From IMG/VR virus record IMGVR_UViG_3300046522_000138, positions 1 to 49,395 of that record: a DNA stretch of 49,395 nucleotides; one strand, given 5' to 3'. The DNA is from a virus. The translations under genes and the position numbers were made by a program. The notes below the pieces were generated by a model. The model was given only the letters and a program-made list of their open reading frames with translations. It searched no databases and was not told the DNA's origin. Shown here piece by piece: positions 1-8,654 of the stretch; the first letter of the stretch is position 1, and each line of letters begins with the position of its first letter.

Positions 1-179
1 TGAAGCAGCTTGACACGCTGACAGGCCAGATTGCTGCACTGTTTAAAGTGTACGACAAGGCTAAGTATAGCACGTTTAGTGTAGAGCGTCCAGCGAATGT
101 TAGTCCTGCTATGACTGACGCTGCGTTTAGAGTGGCTGCTGTAAGAGTGCAATACCGACAAGAGCTTGAAGGCTCATAA
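1..179 (+). CDS. C-terminal end of an unidentified virion or tail protein (partial)
   Basis: An open frame with codons starting at base 3 runs in from the left edge and stops at TAA 177-179, giving 58 residues ending in RQELEGS. It contains no recognisable motif. It lies just upstream of the tail tube gene on the same strand, where siphoviruses usually carry a tail terminator or completion protein, but this assignment is only positional. The start lies outside the window. Confidence 0.6.
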   Translation, partial: KQLDTLTGQIAALFKVYDKAKYSTFSVERPANVSPAMTDAAFRVAAVRVQYRQELEGS

Positions 180-181
180 GA

Positions 182-222
182 ATACGGGATAAGCCGTATA
201 ACAAGCATCTTTTGCAAAAGAT
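182..222 (+). promoter_or_regulatory. Two dyads in the leader of the tail tube gene
   Basis: Two inverted repeats sit between the partial gene and the tail tube start. The first has arms ATACGG (182-187) and CCGTAT (194-199) around a 6-base loop. The second is the perfect 16-base palindrome ATCTTTTGCAAAAGAT (207-222). Neither is followed by a T-run, so they do not look like simple terminators. They could be an mRNA-stabilising or processing structure ahead of a highly expressed gene. The function is inferred. Confidence 0.4.
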
Positions 223-245
223 AATTTAATTTAAAGGAAATACAA

Positions 246-710
246 ATGGCTCAATCTTCGGCTATCACTTCGGCCACCACAAAGCTCTATTATTGCTCCA
301 CTCTGCCTACGACATACGACCAAGCTGGATTTACTGCCGCAGGTATGACGTGGATTCCGATTGGTGAAGTTAGCTCGCTCGGAACGTACGGGGGTAAAAG
401 TTCGATTCAAAAACACATCCCTATCGACACCGCTACTGTCGTCAAGCGCGCAGGTAGCGTAGATTATGGTACAATGTCGATCACCGCTGCACGTCACAAA
501 GGTGCTGATATCACCGCTCTGGTTGCTGCATTCAACGCGCGCACGTCGGGCGCATTCAAAGTGGTTCTCCCGACCGCTCTTGGCGACGTCGATTACTTCA
601 CGGGGATTGTCACTTCTTACCAAACTAACGTTGCAAATGCAGATGCTATTCTGCAAAGCAATATCGAAGTCGAACTGGACGGCGCTGTTATTACCGTCTC
701 TGCACCGTAA
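246..710 (+). CDS. Major tail protein (tail tube subunit)
   Basis: This 154-residue protein is a likely tail tube protein, whose hexameric rings would stack into the siphophage tail tube. It starts MAQSSAITSATTKLYY and is rich in Ser, Thr, Ala and Gly with alternating beta-prone segments, as tail tube proteins are. It has a good ribosome site (AAAGGAAA) a few bases before ATG. Its position, ahead of the two chaperone frames and the tape measure gene, is the standard one. A UUCG hairpin terminator follows immediately, consistent with strong separate expression. The assignment rests on context, size and composition rather than a diagnostic motif. Confidence 0.7.
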   Translation: MAQSSAITSATTKLYYCSTLPTTYDQAGFTAAGMTWIPIGEVSSLGTYGGKSSIQKHIPIDTATVVKRAGSVDYGTMSITAARHKGADITALVAAFNARTSGAFKVVLPTALGDVDYFTGIVTSYQTNVANADAILQSNIEVELDGAVITVSAP

Positions 711-715
711 TACAT

Positions 716-735
716 GAGGGCTTCGGCCCTTTCTT
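716..735 (+). terminator. Rho-independent terminator after the tail tube gene
   Basis: The stem AGGGC/GCCCT (717-721 and 726-730) closes a TTCG tetraloop and is followed by TTCTT. It lies within 10 bases of the tail tube stop codon and would separate that gene from the inserted nuclease gene downstream. Confidence 0.7.
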
Positions 736-835
736 GTGGACTAACATTGTGAAGTGCCGTCTACAACGCAACAAGAAGTGTCGGTAAAGCACTTCTTAAG
801 CGTTCTAACCGACTAGAACATTTAAGAAGAATTTT

Positions 836-1783
836 ATGACAAGAAAGAAGACTACAGAAGAGTTTATTAAACAGGCAACATCTGTACATGGTGGCAGGTA
901 TTCTTACAACAATGTTGTGTATGAAGGCAGTAAAGTTAAGGTTTCTATAACTTGTAATGTGCACAAAGAAGACTGGTTGGCGCACCCCAACGACCATCTT
1001 TACGGAAGTGGGTGCCCTAAGTGCGCATTAGCGGCACAAGCAGAAAAGCGACGAAAGAGTCAAAATACAGTTAGAGCGGAAATATATTCTGTCCACGGTG
1101 ACAGATACTCTTACAAAGAGTGCTTAGGTTATATCAACAAGGATACTAAGATAGATATCCATTGTGCCAATCACGGCTGGTTTTCGCAGACAGTACACAA
1201 CCACACTTTCAACAAGGCCGGATGTCCGTCATGTGCGAACGAAGCCACAGGGGCCCGTTGCCGTAAAAATATTGAGGAATTTGTAGAAGATGCTATAGAT
1301 GTGCATGGTGTGTTATACGATTACTCTGCGGTCGACTACAAGGGTGGGCATTGTAAAGTCTGCATATCTTGTAAAAAGCACGGGGAGTTTTGGCAGGAAC
1401 CTTCATCGCATTTGTCAGGAAGAGGCTGTCCCGACTGCACAGAATACGGATTTAAACTTGGTAAAGTTGGCCATTTATATGTACTCCAGAGTGAGGATAT
1501 AGTAAAGATAGGCATTACCAACAACTCCCCTCGCTTTCGTTGCAAAGAAATTTCTCGCGACTCTGGAATGGTGTTCAGAATAGTTAGCGAATATTCATTT
1601 AACACAGGGCAGGCTGCTCTGGATATCGAACAACATATGTTGAAAGAGATGAGGGCGGGCTACACTCAGGTGCAAGAGCGCTTTGGTGGTTCTACAGAAT
1701 GCTTCTACAACGTAGACATCCCTGCACTCCTAAACCGCATCGAAGAATTAATAGCAACACAAACCGCAGCACAAGCTGCATAA
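836..1783 (+). CDS. Homing-type nuclease with three zinc-ribbon repeats and a T5orf172/GIY-YIG-like C-terminus
   Basis: This 315-residue protein has three tandem copies of a module of about 47 residues (near 17-63, 84-131 and 150-196). Each runs VHG...Y.Y...Y...., then a Cys/His pair and a closing GCPxC, as in DUF723-like zinc modules. The C-terminal part (near 208-250) has GHLYVLQS...VKIGITNN, typical of the T5orf172 branch of the GIY-YIG superfamily. Such proteins are usually mobile free-standing endonucleases. It sits alone between the tail tube terminator and the chaperone genes, which are normally adjacent, so it looks like an insertion. Catalytic activity is inferred. Confidence 0.8.
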   Translation: MTRKKTTEEFIKQATSVHGGRYSYNNVVYEGSKVKVSITCNVHKEDWLAHPNDHLYGSGCPKCALAAQAEKRRKSQNTVRAEIYSVHGDRYSYKECLGYINKDTKIDIHCANHGWFSQTVHNHTFNKAGCPSCANEATGARCRKNIEEFVEDAIDVHGVLYDYSAVDYKGGHCKVCISCKKHGEFWQEPSSHLSGRGCPDCTEYGFKLGKVGHLYVLQSEDIVKIGITNNSPRFRCKEISRDSGMVFRIVSEYSFNTGQAALDIEQHMLKEMRAGYTQVQERFGGSTECFYNVDIPALLNRIEELIATQTAAQAA

Positions 1784-1833
1784 CACTAAGAGCAACATAG
1801 CTCTAAATTTTAATAAACTAAAGGAACTCTACC

Positions 1834-2250
1834 ATGACTTTTGAACTTAACTCGCTGGCTCTTGCAGATGAAACCACTTTTCAACTGATTAACCCAAAAA
1901 CAGATATGCCAATTTTCGCCCCGGTTGAAAAGGGCGAAGACCCTGAATCTAAGCCTGTGCAGGTGACTGTCAAGGGGGAAGCTAGTGCAGCATACCGTAA
2001 AGCTGTTGACTCGATGATGAAAAAGGCAGCTAAGCGTGGTAAGCGCGAAGCCACTCCTGACGAGATGCGAGAGCAAAGTGTTGAATTTTTGACGGCCTTG
2101 TCGGTTAAGATCGATAACCTTGTTCTTGACGGAGAGCCGGTTGACAACCCTGAAGCATTCCGCAAGCTGTACTCTAATCCACAATATGATTGGCTGAAGA
2201 AGCAAGTCAATGAGGCAATTGGAGATACATCTGCTTTTTTGAAAGTCTAA
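1834..2250 (+). CDS. Tail assembly chaperone, upstream frame (gpG-like)
   Basis: This 138-residue acidic and helical protein lies between the tail tube and tape measure genes, where lambda has G and T. By analogy it would coat the tape measure protein during tail assembly and not be part of the virion. Near its stop the codons GCT TTT TTG contain the heptamer TTTTTTG in the correct X XXY YYZ phase (2235-2241). This allows a -1 shift into the next frame, which is open from there to 2729. The ribosome site is AAAGGAA before ATG. Confidence 0.75.
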   Translation: MTFELNSLALADETTFQLINPKTDMPIFAPVEKGEDPESKPVQVTVKGEASAAYRKAVDSMMKKAAKRGKREATPDEMREQSVEFLTALSVKIDNLVLDGEPVDNPEAFRKLYSNPQYDWLKKQVNEAIGDTSAFLKV

Positions 2251-2729
2251 GTTCTCTTCTTGTAACTTATGCTAGGCAGTTGGCATGGCTTGGTGCTTCC
2301 GCCGGAAATTCCAAGCACAGTCGCCTAGAACAAATACAAGGTAACGTTCTTAAAGAGCGTGATGAAGATGGCTCTGCCATTGCATGTCCAGCAGAGGTGC
2401 ACTTGCCTGAAGTTCCAAAGGCTTTTGCAAACCTGCTGGACTTTTTCTTTGCATCAGGACAAGCCATGCAGTCGGGTATGGGTTTGCATGGCTTGACGTG
2501 GCAAGAAATTCGCGCATTTAGGGAAGAGAATGAGTTAGATATGACGCTCTACGAGAGAGAAATTCTTAAAAAGATGTCGGACGCTTATTGCTCAGAGTAT
2601 GTTAAGGCTTCAGACCCGAAACGCCCCGCACCATACACTCCAGAAGTGGAAGAAAATGAAGTTGACCAGATTGCTCTAGGTTTGCAATTCATTGAACAGT
2701 TGAAACTCTTAAGACAGAAAAAGGATTGA
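1834..2729 (+). CDS. Tail assembly chaperone frameshift fusion (gpGT-like)
   Basis: The predicted -1 frameshift product is about 298 residues: 136 codons of the upstream chaperone, then 162 codons of the second frame (2241-2726, stop 2727-2729). The second frame alone has only a TTG start at 2280, with no clear ribosome site. This supports its expression through frameshifting rather than by independent initiation. The downstream part is acidic and ends LLRQKKD, one base before the tape measure ATG. In lambda the GT extension contacts the tail tube protein; that role here is by analogy. Confidence 0.75.
2235..2241 (+). promoter_or_regulatory. Programmed -1 ribosomal frameshift site TTTTTTG
   Basis: The heptamer is read T TTT TTG in the zero frame, nine bases before the zero-frame TAA at 2248-2250. 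Slipping back one base gives GAA AGT CTA AGT and continues without a stop into the frame that ends at 2729. Position, phase and outcome match the conserved G-GT frameshift of tailed phages. I did not identify a stimulating pseudoknot. Confidence 0.8.
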
Positions 2730-2730
2730 A

Positions 2731-5700
2731 ATGGCTCTAGAAGCATCTGTACTTACAGTACGTGTGCAGTCGGAAGGAATATCCGATGCTACAAAAGCCC
2801 TCAGCGACCTCGCCAAAGCAGGTGAGAACGCTGAGAAGAAAACCTCTAACATTGGTAGTGGTGCTAAAGCCTCTGCCAAAGCGCAAGTGGATGCTGCCCA
2901 ACAAGCAGCGTCTGCTTACAATGCTATCATCGATATGATGACAGAGAAGTCTAACACGTTCTATCAGAACAAAGTGATGCAGGCTTTCTTAGCTTCTCAA
3001 CAAGAAATCTTTGACGGTATGGCTCTTGCCGATAAGATTATGGCGGTTATCCGGCAAAGTCAAGCAGATCGCGCCGCCTTGCGAGAGAAGGAGCACCAAG
3101 ATATTCTTGAAAAGCAGCAAAAGCAGATGGATGCTGCTGTTGCTGCAAGTGAAAAACAACTTGCTATTCAATATGAGGCTTGGAAAAAACAGCAACAAAT
3201 GGAAGTCAGTGCCCAAGAAAAGGGGGACGCTTTGAATCAGGCCGGACAGCGGGCTATTGAATACAAGAAAATCCAAGATGCCGCAAAAGCTTTGGCTGAC
3301 GAAACCAAACGCTTGGCCGCCGAGGAGGCGAAACTGAGAGCAATTCAGGAAAATCGCCAGTATCAGGAGTATATCGCAAAAGGTAAAGCTGCCGCTGCTG
3401 TCGCGCGCGAACAAGCTGAAGCGTTGGCTGCACAACAGAAGGCCGAGGCACAAGCTAAAGCGGAGGGGGAAGCTTTCGTTGCTGTGCTAAAACGTCAAGC
3501 TGAAACTGTGGGGATGACTACGAAAGAGTTTCGTGAGTACAACGCAGAGCAACTTCGCATGAGGGCTGCGTCTATGGGTGTGAGCCAACAAGTTGAAGGG
3601 TATATCAATACTATCAAAAGCGCAAAAGGTCCGCACGAGTCTTTCAACTTGCTGACAGCCGGTTCAGCACGGGAGTTGATGGTATTGGGGCACGAGTTAA
3701 GCCAAGGCCAGTTTACCCGTTTCTATGGCTCCTTGATTGTGCTTGCAGAGCGTATCAACTTTCTTCCTAGTTTACTGGAAAAGGGTGCTGCCGCAGCAAG
3801 TTCGCTTGGTGTGAGTTTTGGATTGCTTGCAACAGGGGTCGCTGTTGTAGTGGCTGCTATTGCCACTTTGACTGTAGCTATCTTTAAAGGTGCAAGCGAA
3901 CAAAAGCAATTCAACAACGCATTGATTTTGACTGGGAATTATGCGGGTGTGACCGGCGACAGCTTAAACAAGATGGCAGTGGACATTGGCAGATCTGCCG
4001 GGAGCATTGGAGATGCTAAGAAGGTTGTTTTGCAATTGGCAGAGTCGGGAAGATTCACTGCTGAGCAGATTGCGTTTATCGCACCTGCTATCACTGAAGT
4101 CGCACACATCACTGGCAAATCCACTAGCGACATGGTTCAGCAATTTGAGAACTTGGCGACGCTGGCAGTGACATCGACAAGACGGTCTACCGATCAAATC
4201 TCACAACATGTGTTGAAACTTAACGATCAGTACCACTTTTTGACAGCGTCGCAGTTTGAGCAAATTTCAATGCTGGAGAAGCAGGGCGAAGCTCAGGCTT
4301 CTATCAATATGGCAGAAGAGGCGTATGCCGCCAAGCTCAAATCTCGTGCGGAAGAAATTAAAGGGAATTTAGGAACAATCCAAACTGTCTGGATGGATAT
4401 TAAAGAGGCTGCTGGGTCTGCTTGGGATGCAATGCTTGGCATTGGCAAGAAGGTGACACCACAAGACACTATTGACCGTTTGAAGGGTATTTTGGAGACA
4501 ATGGACTCCCGCCCAGCGTGGTTCTCAGGGAGGGATCAAGGGGGTGGTGCTCAGAAGCAGTTTGACGAATCGCGAATGAGGATTGTCCAAGCGCTTACGG
4601 CAGCAGTCATAGAGAAAAATAATGCTGATGCTGAGGCAATCAACAAAGGTAAGGAGCAGCAGGCCCAAACAGCAGGCATGCACGCCATTGCTCGTACAAT
4701 GTCTGTTGAACGTCAAGTTTCTAAAGAGTCTGCACTGGCTCAAGCTCTTGCTGAGCAGAAGGTGAATGACGAGCTTGCTAAGCGAGCTATTGCGATAGAT
4801 AAACTTTCATCTGATGAGAAAATCCGTTCAGACGCTGAAAAAGCTGAAGCGCGATTCACAGACGAAGCTATTGCCAAGCGCAACAAGCTCATCACTGACT
4901 ACTACACAAAGAAGGGGCCAAAACCTCACACAGAAGGTATGTCTGGTTTGGACAAGGAAATCAACGAGATTAACGAGCAGTACGAAGTCCAGAAGCGTGC
5001 AATGGACAATCAAATTAAACTGATTGATTTCAAAAACAAGTATGACCTGATGTCTGACGAGGATGCCCAATCCCAGAAAGAAGATGTTCTAAATAAAGAG
5101 CTTGCCCTTGAAAAAGAGCACTTGGAAAAAGCTATTGCTGAGATTGACAATTTCCATTCCAAAGATGTTCGCCTGATGAATGATGCTGCAAGTAAAAAGG
5201 CAAACATTCAAAAACAACTGAACAAAGTGATGAGTGATATTCAGTTGAAACAAGATCAGAACGCCCTTGTACCCGATGTGAACTTTGCCGCAGAGCAGGT
5301 TAAACAGCAAAAAGAACAAGACAATATCCTTAAGCAGATTGAAAAGCAAACTGCCGCAGTACAGGCACAAGTCACTGCATACAACAATTTGCCGGAAGCA
5401 GTTAAAGCTGTGGGTGTGCGTCAAAAAGAAATGGCGAGTGAAATTGAGCAAGCCAAGATTGATGCATTGCAAGCTGAACGTGATTCTCTGCAAAGCAATG
5501 ACTTGATTGAGCAGGCAATGAATTCTCGCCGTATTAGTCAGATTGATGCTGAGATTGCTGCCCGTCGAAAACTCAAGACATTAGATGTGGCAAAAGAGGG
5601 TAATGACGCAGCTAACAATGCAGCCCTTGGACGATCCGCAGCCCTCACCAAAGTAGCAACAGAGCAAATCCGCATGTGGAAAGACATCGGAAGTGAAATC

Positions 5701-8607
5701 GAGAAATCTCTCAAGAACGCTTTTGGTGCAAGTGGAGAAGCTGCTGGCAAAATGTTCAGGGCGTTCGCAGAAGGACAATCGGACGCAATTAGCCTGACAG
5801 ACAAAGCTCGCGTGATTAGTGAAAACAAATCGCTCAGTGAGACTGAGAAAGAACAGCAACTTAACGATATTCGTATCCAAGGTGCTCAAAACCAAGTTGG
5901 CATGTACGGCAACATGGCCGATGCCGCGAGTCTGTTCTTTGAGAAAGGCTCCACTGGCTACCAAGCAATGATGAAGGCAGCACAAATGCTTCACACTGCT
6001 GAAGTTGCACTGAGTGTCATTAAAGGTGTCAATGCTGTCCTTACTCAAGGTAGTGGCGATCCTTACAGTGCATTCGCTCGTATGGCTGCAATGGCTGCAA
6101 TCGTTGCTGGCTTGGGTGTTGCAATCAGTGGAAGTTTTGGGGGCGGTGGTCCAATGACATCTGCCAATCAGCAGAAGGTTCAAGGCACTGGAACTGTACT
6201 TGGCTCCCCAACCATCGTTGACGGCGTTGATGTCAAACTGGTAGGTGCTAAAAGCGACTCTATTGCAAACTCTCTGAAGATTGCTGAGAAGAATTCTGGA
6301 CTTGGTTTGGTTGTGCAGAACGATATGCTCATGGCTCTGAAGAAGCTGGATTCAAGTATCTCAAGTTTTGCATCACTGGCTGTCAGCCGTTACGATCTCA
6401 GTAATCCCGACATGGACTTGAACAGTAACAACGGTTTGTCGAAAACACTGATGTCGTGGGCGGCTGGTGGAGTGGTAGTCGGCTCCTTGCTTGCAAAAAT
6501 TCCAGTGCTTGGCAACCTATTTGGAAAAGTTGGCACTGCTGTTTTTGGAGGGAAGCAGACGCTTGACGATTCTGGAATTTCTGTTGGTAAAACAAGCCTT
6601 GGTGCTGTTGCTAGCGGAAGCTTGACTGCCCAGTCGTATACCAACATTACTACATCGGGTGGCTGGTTCAAGTCCGACAAGCACGACACACAAACCCAGT
6701 CTCTTGGAGAAGAGTTTAATGCCCAAATAACTAAAGTCGTGTTGAGTATGCAAGACACTCTCAAGGTTGCTGCTAACGGCCTTGGAATGGGCGGCGACGC
6801 ATTCAACGAGAAACTTAAAAGCTTTGTTGTGGACATTGGCAACATCAGCTTTAAGGGAATGACAGGTGACGAGATTCAGAAGACTCTCCAGAACGTATTC
6901 TCCAAGCTTGGCGATGAAATGGCTCAATTCGCATTCTCTGATCTTCAGAAGTATCAGAAGATTGGCGAAGGCTTGATGGAAACTGTGGTGCGAGTTGCTA
7001 ATGACTTGCAGCAAGTGGAGGATGTGTTTGACTCTCTGAGCAAGACAATCCCCAAGGGTGCAGAGGCAATCGCAACGTCTGAACAACTTATCAGCAAATT
7101 TGGCTCTGTAGACAGTCTCACAAAAGGTGTCAAATCCTATATCGATGCCATCTACTCGGACGAAGAGAAATTGGCCCCTGTAGCCAAATCTGTCAATGAC
7201 GCTTTTGCAAAGCTGGGTCTTTCTGGCATTAAAACGAAAGAGCAGTTCAAACAAGTGGTAGACAGTATTGACCTCACAACAAGTGCAGGACAAGAATTGT
7301 TTGTTGCAATGATGAATGCCGCTCCTGCGTTTAGTCGAATGACTGACGCTGCTAAGAAGGCTGCGGAGGATTTGTCTAATAACCTTCTGGCAGATGTTGA
7401 TTTGGCATTTAATGCGCTGTCAAACAACATCTCCAAACAGAAAGACGAGATTTCCAAAGCTGCTGATGCGGCAAAAGAAACGGCTCAGAAGCAACTCGAC
7501 GCAGCAAAAGATACGCAGTCCGCAATTCAAACTGTGTTCGATAGCATTAGCAGTGCATTAAAAAACACTGTGGATGATTCTGCGGCTGTTACAAAAGCAA
7601 AGCGTCAGGAGGCTCAAGCATATATTGCTGTGGCTGTAGCTAGCGCTTCGGCAGGTAATGATGTGTCTAAAATGGGTGGCCTGCAAGACGCACTTGATTC
7701 GTTGTCCAATCCCTCTAAGGACATGTACAGTTCTTATCAAGATTATGCATTCGACCAAGCTAAGACTAACGTAAGCTTGACAAAGCTTCAATCTGCAACT
7801 AAGGGTCAGCTTGACTATGCAAAATTGACAGTAGATAGGTTGAATGATACAATTACAGCAATTGAAGACCAAAAGAATTCTCAGCTTGAATCTCTCGACA
7901 ACATTCTCACGAGTGCTCAAGATCAAATTGATGTTCTCAAAGGTCAATCTTATTCGCTGTTGAGTATCGATCAAGGCATCGCTGCACTCAATAACGCTAT
8001 TCAAAGAGCTTCTGGTAATACGACCATCGCTGGGAATTCGGCGGTTGTTTCTGCATACCAAAGCAGCTTGGGACGTACCCCGGACGCCGCAGGGCTTAAA
8101 TACTGGAACGATCAAATCTCTAACGGGACTTCAGTTTCAGACGTTACTAAAGCGATTTCTGGTTCGTCCGAAGCGGCTATCGAAAAGCTTTATCAAACTC
8201 TCCTGCATCGTTCTGCTGACTCAGGAGGTATGAAGTTCTTCTTAGATGCTCTTGCACACGGCAGTACTCTCAACGACGTTACTAACTCGTTGAAGAATAG
8301 CGCGGAGTATAAGAATCTTCCGTCTTTTGCTGTCGGCACTAACAATCTTCCAGAAGACATGATTGCTCAGCTTCACAAGGGAGAGCGAATTGTTCCTGCT
8401 GCAGATAACGCAGAGTTGCAGCGTAAGCTTGACAAAGCCGACGAGAACTCGGCAACTTCCGCAGAAGTTTCTGCAAAGCTTGACCAGCTTATCTCCATCG
8501 TAAGTGCTGGCGACATTTCCAATGTCAACATTACTCGAGAGCTTGTTAGGATCATCAAGCGATGGGACGCGGATGGACAGCCTGAAACTAGGGATGTGAC
8601 GACTTAG
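2731..8607 (+). CDS. Tail length tape measure protein
   Basis: At 1958 residues this is the largest gene in the window and would set tail length. Long Ala/Gln/Lys/Glu-rich coiled-coil stretches cover roughly residues 1-250 and 600-980. A hydrophobic segment near 359-385 (SFGLLATGVAVVVAAIATL) precedes a lambda gpH-like TMP_2 region (FNNALILTGNYAG onward). Near 1769-1866 are two copies of a DUF4214-like module (SLGRTPDAAGLKYW and LLHRSADSGGMKFF). The protein then ends with the HKGERIVPA motif common at tape measure C-termini. It starts one base after the chaperone fusion and ends before a strong terminator. The DUF4214 pair is unusual in a tape measure protein. Confidence 0.93.
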   Translation: MALEASVLTVRVQSEGISDATKALSDLAKAGENAEKKTSNIGSGAKASAKAQVDAAQQAASAYNAIIDMMTEKSNTFYQNKVMQAFLASQQEIFDGMALADKIMAVIRQSQADRAALREKEHQDILEKQQKQMDAAVAASEKQLAIQYEAWKKQQQMEVSAQEKGDALNQAGQRAIEYKKIQDAAKALADETKRLAAEEAKLRAIQENRQYQEYIAKGKAAAAVAREQAEALAAQQKAEAQAKAEGEAFVAVLKRQAETVGMTTKEFREYNAEQLRMRAASMGVSQQVEGYINTIKSAKGPHESFNLLTAGSARELMVLGHELSQGQFTRFYGSLIVLAERINFLPSLLEKGAAAASSLGVSFGLLATGVAVVVAAIATLTVAIFKGASEQKQFNNALILTGNYAGVTGDSLNKMAVDIGRSAGSIGDAKKVVLQLAESGRFTAEQIAFIAPAITEVAHITGKSTSDMVQQFENLATLAVTSTRRSTDQISQHVLKLNDQYHFLTASQFEQISMLEKQGEAQASINMAEEAYAAKLKSRAEEIKGNLGTIQTVWMDIKEAAGSAWDAMLGIGKKVTPQDTIDRLKGILETMDSRPAWFSGRDQGGGAQKQFDESRMRIVQALTAAVIEKNNADAEAINKGKEQQAQTAGMHAIARTMSVERQVSKESALAQALAEQKVNDELAKRAIAIDKLSSDEKIRSDAEKAEARFTDEAIAKRNKLITDYYTKKGPKPHTEGMSGLDKEINEINEQYEVQKRAMDNQIKLIDFKNKYDLMSDEDAQSQKEDVLNKELALEKEHLEKAIAEIDNFHSKDVRLMNDAASKKANIQKQLNKVMSDIQLKQDQNALVPDVNFAAEQVKQQKEQDNILKQIEKQTAAVQAQVTAYNNLPEAVKAVGVRQKEMASEIEQAKIDALQAERDSLQSNDLIEQAMNSRRISQIDAEIAARRKLKTLDVAKEGNDAANNAALGRSAALTKVATEQIRMWKDIGSEIEKSLKNAFGASGEAAGKMFRAFAEGQSDAISLTDKARVISENKSLSETEKEQQLNDIRIQGAQNQVGMYGNMADAASLFFEKGSTGYQAMMKAAQMLHTAEVALSVIKGVNAVLTQGSGDPYSAFARMAAMAAIVAGLGVAISGSFGGGGPMTSANQQKVQGTGTVLGSPTIVDGVDVKLVGAKSDSIANSLKIAEKNSGLGLVVQNDMLMALKKLDSSISSFASLAVSRYDLSNPDMDLNSNNGLSKTLMSWAAGGVVVGSLLAKIPVLGNLFGKVGTAVFGGKQTLDDSGISVGKTSLGAVASGSLTAQSYTNITTSGGWFKSDKHDTQTQSLGEEFNAQITKVVLSMQDTLKVAANGLGMGGDAFNEKLKSFVVDIGNISFKGMTGDEIQKTLQNVFSKLGDEMAQFAFSDLQKYQKIGEGLMETVVRVANDLQQVEDVFDSLSKTIPKGAEAIATSEQLISKFGSVDSLTKGVKSYIDAIYSDEEKLAPVAKSVNDAFAKLGLSGIKTKEQFKQVVDSIDLTTSAGQELFVAMMNAAPAFSRMTDAAKKAAEDLSNNLLADVDLAFNALSNNISKQKDEISKAADAAKETAQKQLDAAKDTQSAIQTVFDSISSALKNTVDDSAAVTKAKRQEAQAYIAVAVASASAGNDVSKMGGLQDALDSLSNPSKDMYSSYQDYAFDQAKTNVSLTKLQSATKGQLDYAKLTVDRLNDTITAIEDQKNSQLESLDNILTSAQDQIDVLKGQSYSLLSIDQGIAALNNAIQRASGNTTIAGNSAVVSAYQSSLGRTPDAAGLKYWNDQISNGTSVSDVTKAISGSSEAAIEKLYQTLLHRSADSGGMKFFLDALAHGSTLNDVTNSLKNSAEYKNLPSFAVGTNNLPEDMIAQLHKGERIVPAADNAELQRKLDKADENSATSAEVSAKLDQLISIVSAGDISNVNITRELVRIIKRWDADGQPETRDVTT

Positions 8608-8614
8608 CATATCT

Positions 8615-8642
8615 GAAGGGGCTTCGGCCCCTTCTTTTCTTT
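8615..8642 (+). terminator. Strong rho-independent terminator after the tape measure gene
   Basis: GAAGGGGC (8615-8622) pairs perfectly with GCCCCTTC (8627-8634) around a TTCG loop and is followed by TTTTCTTT. It begins eight bases after the tape measure stop codon. Confidence 0.9.
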
Positions 8643-8654
8643 ACAAGGATTATT

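Noticed and set aside
231-656. A 141-codon minus-strand frame opposite the tail tube gene
   Set aside because: It lies wholly inside a well-supported gene with its own ribosome site and terminator, has no ribosome site and encodes a Cys/Arg/Ser-rich shadow sequence.
2280-2729. The second chaperone frame as an independent gene starting at TTG 2280
   Set aside because: There is no clear ribosome site, the frame is open back to the slip site, and the frameshift heptamer is in phase. It is annotated as the fusion.
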